Below are positions 16,445 through 24,984 of a DNA stretch of 64,000 nucleotides, one piece after another (the stretch's first letter is position 1; each line of letters begins with the position of its first letter). Origin of the DNA: Roseobacter sp. MED193 (lineage in GTDB: Bacteria; Pseudomonadota; Alphaproteobacteria; Rhodobacterales; Rhodobacteraceae); NCBI RefSeq assembly GCF_000152965.1, contig NZ_CH902583.1:2239892-2303891 (forward strand). The letters run 5' to 3'. The notes beneath the pieces are model-generated. The model searched no databases and was not told the origin of the DNA. It saw only the letters and a list, made by a program, of their open reading frames with translations. Both the position numbers and the translations under genes were made by a program.

Positions 16445-17836
16445 TTAGTAGCGGTAATGCTCTGGCTTGAACGGACCTTCGGGGGTCACACCGATATAGG
16501 CGGCTTGCTCAGAGGTCAGGCTAGACAGTTTCACGCCGATGCGTTCCAGGTGCAGACGCGCAACTTTTTCATCCAGATGCTTAGGCAGGATGTATACTTC
16601 GTTCTTGTATTCATCGCCGCGCAGCCACAGCTCGATCTGAGCCAGAACCTGGTTGGTGAACGATGCCGACATCACAAACGACGGGTGACCTGTCGCATTG
16701 CCGAGGTTCAGCAGACGACCCTCAGAGAGCAGGATCAGACGGTTGCCCGAGGGCATTTCGATCATGTCGACCTGTTCTTTGATGTTGGTCCATTTGTGGT
16801 TCTTCAGGTTTGCAACCTGGATTTCGTTGTCAAAGTGGCCAATGTTGCCAACGATGGCCATGTCCTTCATCTCGCGCATGTGCTCGATGCGGATCACGTC
16901 CTTGTTGCCGGTGGTGGTGATGAAGACATCAGCGCTGTCGACAACATCTTCCAGACGGACAACTTCAAAACCGTCCATGGCGGCCTGCAGGGCACAGATT
17001 GGGTCGACTTCGGTGACTTTCACGCGCGCGCCAGCACCAGCAAGCGAGGCAGCCGAGCCTTTGCCAACATCGCCGTAACCACAAACAACGGCAACTTTGC
17101 CGGCCATCATGGTGTCAGTGGCGCGGCGGATACCGTCAACCAGCGATTCTTTGCAGCCGTATTTGTTGTCGAACTTCGATTTGGTGACCGAATCGTTCAC
17201 GTTGATCGCAGGGAAAGGCAGCTGGCCGTTTTTCTGCAGTTCATACAGACGGTGAACACCAGTGGTGGTTTCCTCGGAAACACCCAGGATCGCTTCGCGG
17301 GTCTTGGTGAACCAGCCGGGGGTTTCGGCCATACGCTTCTTGATCTGGGCAAAGATGGCTTCTTCTTCTTCCGAAGTGGGCACTTCGATAAGATCGGTCT
17401 CGCCGGCCTCAACACGGGCACCCAGCAAAACGTACAGTGTTGCATCGCCACCATCATCGAGGATCAGGTTGGCTCCTTCGGGGAACATGAAGGATTTGTC
17501 CAGGTAATCCCAATGCTCTACCAGGGTCTGGCCCTTGATCGCAAAGACAGGAACACCAGCCTCAGCGATGGCAGCAGCAGCGTGGTCCTGGGTCGAGAAG
17601 ATGTTGCAGGAAGCCCAGCGCACATCCGCGCCCAACGCGACCAGTGTTTCGATTAGAACGGCTGTCTGAATGGTCATGTGCAGCGAGCCAACGATGCGCG
17701 CGCCCTTCAGCGGTTTTTCTTCGCCGTATTCTGCGCGCAATGACATCAGGCCCGGCATTTCGGTTTCTGCGATGTCCAATTCCTTGCGGCCAAATCCGGC
17801 TAGCGCAATGTCTTTTACGATATAATCCTCGGCCAT
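16445..17836 (-). CDS. ahcY: Adenosylhomocysteinase
   Basis: AhcY hydrolyses S-adenosylhomocysteine to adenosine and homocysteine, keeping the methylation cycle running. The 463-residue product shows [16 protein letters not shown] near residue 50, [17 protein letters not shown] near 220, the NAD-binding [10 protein letters not shown] near 260, and the C-terminal [11 protein letters not shown] and [11 protein letters not shown] tail. The ATG at 17836 has GGAG 7 bases upstream. It sits near senC-regA, echoing the Rhodobacter senC-regA-hvrA-ahcY order. I recognised no SAH riboswitch upstream. Confidence 0.97.
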   Translation of the reverse strand: MAEDYIVKDIALAGFGRKELDIAETEMPGLMSLRAEYGEEKPLKGARIVGSLHMTIQTAVLIETLVALGADVRWASCNIFSTQDHAAAAIAEAGVPVFAIKGQTLVEHWDYLDKSFMFPEGANLILDDGGDATLYVLLGARVEAGETDLIEVPTSEEEEAIFAQIKKRMAETPGWFTKTREAILGVSEETTTGVHRLYELQKNGQLPFPAINVNDSVTKSKFDNKYGCKESLVDGIRRATDTMMAGKVAVVCGYGDVGKGSAASLAGAGARVKVTEVDPICALQAAMDGFEVVRLEDVVDSADVFITTTGNKDVIRIEHMREMKDMAIVGNIGHFDNEIQVANLKNHKWTNIKEQVDMIEMPSGNRLILLSEGRLLNLGNATGHPSFVMSASFTNQVLAQIELWLRGDEYKNEVYILPKHLDEKVARLHLERIGVKLSSLTSEQAAYIGVTPEGPFKPEHYRY

Positions 17837-18111
17837 GGTCGGCTCCATTCTGGTTACGAGTGCAATTTATCGCCGCAGGTAACATCGCAATAGTTTATAA
17901 GCAACGAATATGGGGACATTCCGTGTCCGGAGCCCTCATTTCCCCGCAAAATTTTGCCTCTGAATGTCGAAAACCTCGGGTTTGGGACCCTGGCTCGACG
18001 CTGGCGACAGGCCTTTGCCCTCAAAATGCTAAGCGCCATAGGCAAAACCGCTTCCCCAACGAGATGCAAAACGCTAGTCAGAGACAATCGACGCACCACC
18101 GGATTTTTTCT

Positions 18112-18708
18112 ATGCCCGCCAAACCCGCCCGCGCCTGGCAACGTATGCTCTCGGGTCGCCGCCTGGATCTGTTGGATCCCACACCCATGGATATCGAAAT
18201 CAGCGACATCGCCCACGGTTTGGCCTTTGTCGCGCGCTGGAACGGTCAAACGCGCGGGGATTTTGCCTATTCAGTGGCAGAGCATTCGCTACTGGTGGAG
18301 GAGCTGTTTTCGCGCATGTATCCCAAGGCCGCTGTGAAATGGCAACTGGCGGCTCTCCTACATGACGCCCCTGAATATGTCATCGGCGATATGATCTCTC
18401 CGGTAAAGGCTGCTGTGGGGCCAGGCTATAGCGAGCTGGACCAGCGTCTGACTTCGGCCATCCACATCAAATTTGGCCTGCCTGCGCAGCTGCCAAAGAC
18501 AGTCAAAGCCCAGATCAAACGAGCGGATAAGGTCAGTGCCTGGATGGAGGCCGTGCAGATCGCCGGTTTTTCTGAGGCCGAAGCCAACAAACTGTTTGGC
18601 AAGCCCAAAACCGAAGTGACAGAGGGGCTCGCTATCGATTTACGCCCGCCTCTTCAGGTCCGCCAAGCCTTTGTTGCCCGCCATACGGATCTGCTGAGTA
18701 GAATTTGA
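18112..18708 (+). CDS. HD-family phosphohydrolase (YfbR-like 5'-nucleotidase)
   Basis: The 198-residue protein has the HD-domain metal-binding pattern: EHSLLVEELF near residue 60 and LLHDAPEYVIGDMISPVK near 80, and a late IKRADKVSAWMEA. These match YfbR-type 5'-deoxynucleotidases, which salvage nucleoside monophosphates; substrate is not determinable here. The start at 18112 is chosen because it opens the conserved region (MPAKPARAWQRMLSG). An in-frame ATG at 18064 would add 16 residues; neither has a strong ribosome-binding site. It is convergent with the GT61 gene and divergent from ahcY. Confidence 0.82.
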   Translation: MPAKPARAWQRMLSGRRLDLLDPTPMDIEISDIAHGLAFVARWNGQTRGDFAYSVAEHSLLVEELFSRMYPKAAVKWQLAALLHDAPEYVIGDMISPVKAAVGPGYSELDQRLTSAIHIKFGLPAQLPKTVKAQIKRADKVSAWMEAVQIAGFSEAEANKLFGKPKTEVTEGLAIDLRPPLQVRQAFVARHTDLLSRI

Positions 18709-18734
18709 TATCAAAGAAGCCGCTGCCCTGCAGA

Positions 18735-19886
18735 TCAGGAGGGTTTTTCGCGTTTTCGCTTGGGCTTAGCTTCAACAAAACCGCTCTGCCCACCCAGACC
18801 TTTGTCTTGCAGAATCTGATTGCGCTCCTCCTCGGACAGGACTTGCCACGCGGCAGTTTCCGAAATGAAGCCCAGACGCGACAGAGTTTCGCCGATGATC
18901 TGATGATTCAATTCGCCAAAGCTCAACCGATTGGATTTACCGGATTTTTCAGGCACCCATTCCGCGCGCAGACCGCCAATCACCACCGGATTACATCTGC
19001 AAAAACTCTCTACATGCTTTGCGAGCAAGTTATTGGCGCCCGAACTGCGGCGCAGGATCATTGCAACCCTTTGCTCTGGGCGCCCCACCATGGCAAAAAG
19101 ATGTAGCGCAGACCCGTCAGCGGCAATGACCTGCTTGGCCGCCTTGTAGCGGGCGACCTGGACCGTGAGACTGTGTTCTTGAGGATGAAATATCTCATAG
19201 CCTTCAGCCTCTAGCAGGGTTTCCAGCTGTTCTTCCCCCAAAAGCCCCCCTTTGCCTAGGCCCAGCTTCGAGCGTGAGATGTAGATCTTCTCCGGGCCGT
19301 CCGCCTCAACATGAGTGGCAAACCTGTCATGAACAGTACGACGAAACTTGCGCGTCCCTACCGTGATTTTGCCCAGGCCAAACCCCTGCCCTGGGACCAC
19401 CAGTTCCTCGACGCGGGTGGGTCGATCCACCACCTCTATCGGTAGATCCGTACCAAACAGCGACAGGTACTCACGATGATAGCCTCGGACATCTTTGCCG
19501 ACTTTTGGGCGTTTGGGTATAAAGATGACGCCTCGAATATCATCTTCCACGCTGGGCAGGGCCCAAAGGCGCGAAGAGCTTTCAACTAAGAAATGCCCAA
19601 AGTGAGCCCATAGCACCCCACCCCAAAGCCAACGACCCTCCAGGGTTTGCCGGACTTTTCTGGGTCGTTCCGGTTCTATGGAAATCGGGCGAAACTTGCG
19701 CCAGAGCGCCGCCTCTGGGCAGTAGCTGCCGTCGGAATAGAGAACCCCCGCCGGCTGCACCAAAGCGCTGATTTTGGGCGGCACTACGCAGGCATCTGCA
19801 AGGGTTAGCATTTCTTCAGACCAGCCCCCCGTGGGCAAAGGCTGGTCGTCCGGGTCAAACTCCGGTCCGCTTGTATTATTTGACAT
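18735..19886 (-). CDS. Glycosyltransferase family 61 protein (DUF563)
   Basis: The 383-residue product matches the GT61/DUF563 family: GVLWAHFGHFLVESSSRLWAL near residue 90, KIYISRSKLGLGKGG near 200 and VIAADGSALHLFAMVG near 260. Such enzymes add sugars to capsule, exopolysaccharide or protein; the acceptor is unknown. There is no signal peptide, so it is probably cytoplasmic. It lies only 8 bp downstream of regA and so may be co-transcribed with senC-regA, an unusual partner for a redox regulator. It occupies roughly the place of hvrA in Rhodobacter. Confidence 0.8.
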   Translation of the reverse strand: MSNNTSGPEFDPDDQPLPTGGWSEEMLTLADACVVPPKISALVQPAGVLYSDGSYCPEAALWRKFRPISIEPERPRKVRQTLEGRWLWGGVLWAHFGHFLVESSSRLWALPSVEDDIRGVIFIPKRPKVGKDVRGYHREYLSLFGTDLPIEVVDRPTRVEELVVPGQGFGLGKITVGTRKFRRTVHDRFATHVEADGPEKIYISRSKLGLGKGGLLGEEQLETLLEAEGYEIFHPQEHSLTVQVARYKAAKQVIAADGSALHLFAMVGRPEQRVAMILRRSSGANNLLAKHVESFCRCNPVVIGGLRAEWVPEKSGKSNRLSFGELNHQIIGETLSRLGFISETAAWQVLSEEERNQILQDKGLGGQSGFVEAKPKRKREKPS

Positions 19887-19894
19887 CTTAGTCC

Positions 19895-20449
19895 CTACCG
19901 AGGGCTGCGCTTTGCCAGAATACGCTGCAGCGTCCGGCGATGCATATTGAGTCGCCTCGCGGTCTCGGAGACATTGCGATCACACAGCTCATAGATCCGC
20001 TGGATGTGTTCCCATCTGACCCGGTCGGCGCTCATCGGATTTTCAGGGGGCGGCGGCAGCTCGTCGTCACCGCTGAGCAACGCATTCATAATATCCGCCG
20101 CATCCGCGGGCTTTGACAGATAATCCGTTGCGCCAATCTTGACCGCTGCGACTGCGGTAGCAATGGCACCATATCCAGTCAGCACGACAACTCGGCTATC
20201 AGGGCGCTTTTCGCGCAGCACCTCGACCACATCCAGCCCATTGCCATCCTCAAGCCGCAGGTCCACTACGGCAAAGGCCGGCGGGCGCGCTGTCGCAATC
20301 GCACTGCCTGCTGCAACCGAACCAGCGGTTTCCACCTCAAAACCACGTTTTTCCATAGCTTTGGCCAAGCGTCGCAGAAAGGGCTCGTCATCATCGACAA
20401 GCAAGAGTGACTTATCTGGTCCAATTTCCTGCAGTGCATTCTCGGCCAT
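19895..20449 (-). CDS. regA: Photosynthesis/redox response regulator RegA (PrrA)
   Basis: RegA is the global redox response regulator controlling respiration, carbon fixation and, where present, photosynthesis genes. The 184-residue product has an N-terminal receiver domain (LLLVDDDEPFLRRLAKAM), the phosphoacceptor Asp63 in FAVVDLRLEDG, the VVLTGYG and LSKPADA motifs, a proline linker (PPPPEN), and a C-terminal Fis-type helix-turn-helix (NVSETARRLNMHRRTLQRIL). Length is exactly that of the family. senC is upstream on the same strand, and the cognate kinase regB is divergent at 21304. Confidence 0.96.
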   Translation of the reverse strand: MAENALQEIGPDKSLLLVDDDEPFLRRLAKAMEKRGFEVETAGSVAAGSAIATARPPAFAVVDLRLEDGNGLDVVEVLREKRPDSRVVVLTGYGAIATAVAAVKIGATDYLSKPADAADIMNALLSGDDELPPPPENPMSADRVRWEHIQRIYELCDRNVSETARRLNMHRRTLQRILAKRSPR

Positions 20450-20544
20450 GCCCGGTTCTCCGCCAATTTTGCATATATTTATACGCTTGTTCTTGAATTT
20501 GATACTAGCGACCCGGCCCAGAAGGTCAAACAGCTCATCCCCTG

Positions 20545-21162
20545 TTACATGTTTTCGACAAAGCAGCTGACCTTGTCAGCAACCTGTTCAGGGGTTTCAT
20601 CGCGGCGGAAGAAGTCAACAAATCCGATCTCAGGCAGCACCAGATAGGCAAATGTGGAGTGATCAACCAAGTAGTAGTCTTCATCGCCAGGTTGGCGTTT
20701 AAAATAGGTCTTATAGGCCCGGCTTGCCGCTTTGACTTGCTCCAGTGATCCGGTCAGGCCAATCATCTTTTCATGCATGTTGTAGGCAAAATCGCCGACC
20801 ACCTCGGGGGTGTCGCGTTCTGGATCGATCGAAATAAAGACTGGCGTGGTGCTGATGCCGCGTTCCGCGAGCACATCTACAGCCTCCGCATTACGCGACA
20901 CATCCAGTGGGCAGACATCAGGGCAGAAGGTATATCCAAAGTACACTAGGGATGGTTCGGTAAAGACGTCTTTGTCAGTAACAGTCTCCCCCTTGCTGTT
21001 GATCAACTCGAACGGGCCGCCAATTGCATCGCCACCGCTCGCGATAGCACTGCCGCGACACTGGGCAAACTGGTCTGCGTCACCGCCGCGCGTTAACAAC
21101 CAGGTACCGCCTGCCAGCGCAGCGACAAAGAGAACAGCAAGAATTGAATAGAGGCGAGCCAT
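20545..21162 (-). CDS. senC: SCO1/SenC copper chaperone
   Basis: SenC/PrrC delivers copper to cytochrome oxidase and influences RegB signalling. The 205-residue protein has an N-terminal membrane anchor (SILAVLFVAALAGGTWLL), the copper-binding CPDVC in GYTFCPDVCPLDVSR near residue 80 and the distal His in DHSTFAYLV, all as required. The ATG at 21162 places the anchor at the N-terminus; a longer in-frame start at 21234 would add 24 residues ahead of it. It precedes regA by 95 bp and is divergent from regB, sharing a 141-bp promoter region. Confidence 0.93.
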   Translation of the reverse strand: MARLYSILAVLFVAALAGGTWLLTRGGDADQFAQCRGSAIASGGDAIGGPFELINSKGETVTDKDVFTEPSLVYFGYTFCPDVCPLDVSRNAEAVDVLAERGISTTPVFISIDPERDTPEVVGDFAYNMHEKMIGLTGSLEQVKAASRAYKTYFKRQPGDEDYYLVDHSTFAYLVLPEIGFVDFFRRDETPEQVADKVSCFVENM

Positions 21163-21303
21163 GTGATCACACTTTATGTTTAAGGAGGAGAGTTGATCGT
21201 TTCCGTCGCCAGACCTATCAAGAAACACAGACAATGCAAGCAGGCCAAAGGGTCACAGATCCGCGAGCCATCTTGAACCTTCCAAAGCTCCAGGAGCTCT
21301 AGC

Positions 21304-22695
21304 ATGCGCGATACAGAATTTAGCTTAATGCTGGGTGAGGAGCGCAGCCACTGGATTCGCCTGCGAACCCTGATCATGCTGCGCTGGTTTGCCATTGCCG
21401 GTCAGCTCATTGCCATCACCGTGGCGCAGAAGCTGTATAATCTGCAACTGGAGCTGGGCCTGTGCCTATTGGCCATTGGCGTTTCAGTGATCAGTAACTT
21501 GCTGGCGATCTTTGTGTTCCCGGAAAACAAGCGCCTGTCGGAGTTTGAGAACTTTCTGATGGTCCTGTTCGACCTGCTGCAATTGGGGTTCCTCCTTTAT
21601 CTCTCTGGGGGGCTGCATAATCCCTTTGCCCTGCTCGTGCTTGCTCCAGTGACCATTTCCGCTGCCATGATGGGACTTCGTTCCACCCTAATCATTGGGG
21701 GCACTGCCATCATCCTGGTGACCTTGATGGCCGAATTTCACATGCCGTTGCGCACGGCCCAGGGGTTCGTTCTGCGCATTCCGGATGTGTTCATCTTTGG
21801 CAACTGGACAGCTATTGTGATCGCCATCCTGTTTATTGGCGCCAACTCCTTTCGCATCAGCACTGAAATGCGGCGCATGTCCGATGCGGTCTCTGCGACC
21901 CAATTGGCCCTGTCACGGGAACAAAAGCTCACCGATCTGGGCGGCGTGGTTGCCGCCGCCGCCCATGAACTGGGGACCCCGCTTGCGACAATAAAACTTG
22001 CCAGCGGAGAGTTGATCGACGAGTTGGAAGACCATCCGGATCTGCGCGAAGATGCGGCGCTTATTCGCGAACAGGCTGAGCGTTGCCGCCATATCCTGCG
22101 GGACATGGGCCGGGCGGGCAAAGACGATCTTCATCTGCGTCAGGCACCCCTTTCAACAGTGATCCACGAGGCGGCTGAGCCCCATCTCAATCGTGGCAAG
22201 GAAATCCAGTTTGATGAGGGCCCGCTGGAGCACGGCAGTTTTCAGCATCCAACCATACTGCGCAAACCAGAGATCATTCACGGGCTGCGCAACCTCGTGC
22301 AAAACGCCGTTGATTTCTCCCGCTCGACAGTTTGGATTGACGCTGCCTGGAACGATGAGCGGATCTGCCTGACCATCGGCGATGACGGGCGCGGCTTTCC
22401 CTCCCATCTATTGGGGCGGATTGGCGATCCATTCATGAAACGGCGGCGCAGCGAAAGTGACCGAAAACAGCGTCCTGAATATCAGGGGATGGGGCTGGGA
22501 TTGTTCATCGCCAAAACTCTCCTCGAACGCACTGGCGCCGAGCTCACATTCACCAATGGCGCCACCAAGCCGCAGCCCCATCCGCAGGACCGCTGCGGTG
22601 CCATCGTAAAGGTCTCTTGGCCCCGCAGCAAAATTGACGCATTGATAGGAGAGAACGCCGTACCAAAAGGGGAAAATAAATGGATAGAAATTTAA
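21304..22695 (+). CDS. regB: Redox sensor histidine kinase RegB (PrrB)
   Basis: RegB senses redox state and phosphorylates RegA. The 463-residue product has about six membrane segments (residues 25-180), with the ubiquinone-binding GGLHNPF at residues 102-108, the H-box AAAHELGTPLATIKLASGE with His221, the redox-active cysteine (Cys261 in ERCRHIL), and the ATP-binding motifs LVQNAVDFS, IGDDGRGFP and GMGLGLFIAKTLLERTGAEL. All the regulatory residues known from the Rhodobacter protein are conserved, so redox sensing is likely intact. The PAS protein gene follows after 89 bp. Confidence 0.96.
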   Translation: MRDTEFSLMLGEERSHWIRLRTLIMLRWFAIAGQLIAITVAQKLYNLQLELGLCLLAIGVSVISNLLAIFVFPENKRLSEFENFLMVLFDLLQLGFLLYLSGGLHNPFALLVLAPVTISAAMMGLRSTLIIGGTAIILVTLMAEFHMPLRTAQGFVLRIPDVFIFGNWTAIVIAILFIGANSFRISTEMRRMSDAVSATQLALSREQKLTDLGGVVAAAAHELGTPLATIKLASGELIDELEDHPDLREDAALIREQAERCRHILRDMGRAGKDDLHLRQAPLSTVIHEAAEPHLNRGKEIQFDEGPLEHGSFQHPTILRKPEIIHGLRNLVQNAVDFSRSTVWIDAAWNDERICLTIGDDGRGFPSHLLGRIGDPFMKRRRSESDRKQRPEYQGMGLGLFIAKTLLERTGAELTFTNGATKPQPHPQDRCGAIVKVSWPRSKIDALIGENAVPKGENKWIEI

Positions 22696-22717
22696 CTGTT
22701 CACTTTTAGGTAATCAA

Positions 22718-22732
22718 TTAAACTACAGTTAA
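22718..22732. promoter_or_regulatory. Perfect CtrA-type box upstream of the DivL-like PAS gene
   Basis: TTAA at 22718-22721, seven bases (ACTACAG), TTAA at 22729-22732, then CC, matching TTAA-N7-TTAACC. It is intergenic, 52 bp upstream of the ATG of the PAS protein. If that protein is DivL, this would close a feedback loop on the CtrA pathway. Binding is inferred. Confidence 0.6.
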
Positions 22733-22784
22733 CCATTTTCGAGCCATCATAGGGAAAACAAGTACTGACGAGAGGCAGGACAAA

Positions 22785-24341
22785 ATGCAGAATATCATCT
22801 CGATCGAATGGTTGATGCTGGCCACACTTTGCTGCGCCACTGCAGCCGTCGCCGTCTGGTGGCTCTCGCCTGAGCAACGTTCCAAAGGCATGGAACAAGA
22901 TCTGTTGGTTGGCGATGGGCGCACCGATGCGGTTTTTCTCTTTGATGACACCAATCTGATTGGCTGGTCATCGGGGGCACGCAAGTTCATCGGCGAACAT
23001 GCAGAGCATTTCAGTTGGAACATGCTGCGGGACCAATTGGCCCGCAATTACCCAGGCCTGCCTCAAAGTCCCGGCTTTCTCAAAGATGTCGGCCCCTTGG
23101 TTCTTTCTGGAACCGCTTCTGCCGAAAGCCGCGAGGCCCACTGCGAATGGATTGATGGTATTACCCGTGTCCAACTGCGCCGCAGCACCCTGGAAGAACA
23201 AAATAAGTCTTTGGACCAAGAGCTCACCACCCTGCGCGCAGCAGTGCATCAGGCCCCCTACCCGGTCTGGCTGCAATCCGACGAAGGTGCCGTGACCTGG
23301 ACCAACCTTGCCTACGATGATCTTAGCCAAAAACTCCGCGGTCGTGACGCAGAATTCTCTGAACCCCTGTTCGATAATCTGGATGAGCCAAAATCCAGCG
23401 GCAAGGCTGAGCGGATCTCGATCCCGATGCCGGATACCACCAAACGCCTGTGGTACAATATCTCAACCACCGAAACCGAGGCCGGCTGGCTGTGCCATGC
23501 AGTGGATGTAAACGCCGTCGTCGATGCCGAGGTCGCCCAGCGCAACTTTGTGCAGACCCTAGCCAAAACCTTTGCCCAACTCTCTATTGGGCTGGCGATC
23601 TTTGACCGCAATCGTCAGCTGGTCCTGTTCAACCCTGTTTTGATTGACCTGACCGCGCTGCCAGCTGGTTTCCTCAGTGCGCGACCCACCCTGATGACCT
23701 TCTTTGACCGCCTGCGCGATCAACGCATGATGCCAGAGCCCAAGAACTATTCCAGCTGGCGTCACCAGATTGAAGACCTGCTTGAGGCCGCTGCCGAAGG
23801 TCGCTACCAGGAAACGTGGTCTCTACCTTCGGGCTCGGTCTATTCTGTGTCAGGACGTCCGCACCCCGATGGGGCTATTGCCTTCCTGTTTGAAGATATC
23901 ACCGCCGAGGTCACCCTGACTCGCCAGTTCCGCTCTGAGCTGGAAATGGGCCAATCAATCATGGATCAGATGGGCGAAGCAATTGCGGTATTTGCCAATG
24001 ACGGCACCATGACCTTCTCGAATGAGACCTATCACGCCCTGTGGAAAATGGACCCCGATGCCAGCTTTGCAAAGGTCTCCATCATGGATGCGGCCCGCAT
24101 TTGGCAAGACACCTGCACGGCGACCCCGGCCTGGGGTGAGATCCGCGACTTTGTGGCAGGCAGTGATGGGCGCACGCCCTGGTGGACCCAGGTGCAACTG
24201 CGCGATGGTACACCGCTGCTGTGCAAAGTGACCGCAATCCAGAACGGTGCCACAATGGTCAGCTTTCAAACGCCAGAACCAGGATTACCCCCCAAGGAAC
24301 AACAAAAATTTGCCATTACGGATCAAGGCGGCTCTGCCTGA
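22785..24341 (+). CDS. PAS-domain protein without kinase domain, DivL-like
   Basis: The 518-residue product has one N-terminal membrane segment (about 8-27) and then three PAS-like regions (about 45-130, 150-245, 255-360) and a fourth partial one (about 385-500), including VFLFDDTNLIGWSSGARKF, LAIFDRNRQLVLFNP and AIAVFANDGTMTFSNETY. It ends without HisKA or HATPase domains. From memory, the Rhodobacter capsulatus DivL regulator of CtrA phosphorylation is a PAS protein of this kind encoded near regB, so I propose this is the DivL homologue. The alternative is an unrelated PAS sensor. It lies upstream of tsaE-amgK-murU-addB-addA-trxA and has a perfect CtrA box in its promoter. Confidence 0.7.
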   Translation: MQNIISIEWLMLATLCCATAAVAVWWLSPEQRSKGMEQDLLVGDGRTDAVFLFDDTNLIGWSSGARKFIGEHAEHFSWNMLRDQLARNYPGLPQSPGFLKDVGPLVLSGTASAESREAHCEWIDGITRVQLRRSTLEEQNKSLDQELTTLRAAVHQAPYPVWLQSDEGAVTWTNLAYDDLSQKLRGRDAEFSEPLFDNLDEPKSSGKAERISIPMPDTTKRLWYNISTTETEAGWLCHAVDVNAVVDAEVAQRNFVQTLAKTFAQLSIGLAIFDRNRQLVLFNPVLIDLTALPAGFLSARPTLMTFFDRLRDQRMMPEPKNYSSWRHQIEDLLEAAAEGRYQETWSLPSGSVYSVSGRPHPDGAIAFLFEDITAEVTLTRQFRSELEMGQSIMDQMGEAIAVFANDGTMTFSNETYHALWKMDPDASFAKVSIMDAARIWQDTCTATPAWGEIRDFVAGSDGRTPWWTQVQLRDGTPLLCKVTAIQNGATMVSFQTPEPGLPPKEQQKFAITDQGGSA

Positions 24342-24374
24342 CTCTTGAGGCCTTTTGACAACCCCAAGGACCCA

Positions 24375-24411
24375 GAAGGGCGCGATCACCAGGTAAGGGA
24401 TTGCGCCCTTC
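24375..24411. terminator. Hairpin between the PAS gene and tsaE
   Basis: GAAGGGCGC and GCGCCCTTC form a perfect 9-bp stem over a 19-base loop in the 109-bp gap. No T-run follows, so termination is uncertain. Confidence 0.3.
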
Positions 24412-24450
24412 GCGCTTGCAGCCGGTGCAGCCCAGAGGCATTGTGCAGCC

Positions 24451-24984
24451 ATGACCAAATCCTGCGATCAAACCTCTTCTGACTTTCCCGGCACATCTGG
24501 CGCAGATAGCTCGGTTTCCTGTCTGCTGACCTCTGCTGAGGCAACAGCAGAGTTGGCGCGTCACCTGGCTACGCAGTTAAATCCGGGCGACTGTCTCTTG
24601 CTGGAGGGACCAATCGGGGCCGGAAAAACCCATTTCGCCCGCAGTTTGATCCAATCGCTCATGGTCCATCCCGAAGATGTACCCTCGCCAACTTTCACCC
24701 TGGTTCAGACCTATAATGTCCCCAGGGGGGAGCTGTGGCATGCGGACCTCTATCGTCTTTCTGCACTCGAAGAGATTGAAGAATTGGGCCTGTTTGAAGC
24801 CTTTGATGACGCCATTTGCCTGATTGAATGGCCCGACCGTTTGGCAGAGCTGACACCACCACATGCGCTACATCTGGAACTCTCGCTCGATCCAGCAGAG
24901 GAAGACTGCCGCCACCTGACCTTGACCTGGAGCGATGCCAAATGGCAAAACCGCATGAATGAGATAGCAAATGTCACAGCGTGA
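24451..24984 (+). CDS. tsaE: tRNA t6A biosynthesis ATPase TsaE
   Basis: TsaE is the ATPase that resets the TsaB-TsaD complex during t6A37 synthesis. The 177-residue product has Walker A in LLEGPIGAGKTHFARS near residue 50, PSPTFTLVQTY near 75, the Walker B-like LWHADLYRL near 92 and LIEWPDRL near 125. It carries a roughly 25-residue N-terminal extension compared with shorter family members; a later start is possible. Its 3' end overlaps amgK by 14 bp, indicating translational coupling. Confidence 0.93.
   Translation: MTKSCDQTSSDFPGTSGADSSVSCLLTSAEATAELARHLATQLNPGDCLLLEGPIGAGKTHFARSLIQSLMVHPEDVPSPTFTLVQTYNVPRGELWHADLYRLSALEEIEELGLFEAFDDAICLIEWPDRLAELTPPHALHLELSLDPAEEDCRHLTLTWSDAKWQNRMNEIANVTA

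Noticed and set aside
16457-17656. A 399-codon open frame on the plus strand opposite ahcY
   Set aside because: It mirrors the codon pattern of ahcY, has no recognisable domain and no ribosome-binding site, and ahcY is unquestionable.
17837-18111. A possible S-adenosylhomocysteine or SAM riboswitch upstream of ahcY
   Set aside because: I could not find the conserved core or pseudoknot pairing in the 275-bp gap by eye; a covariance-model search would decide.
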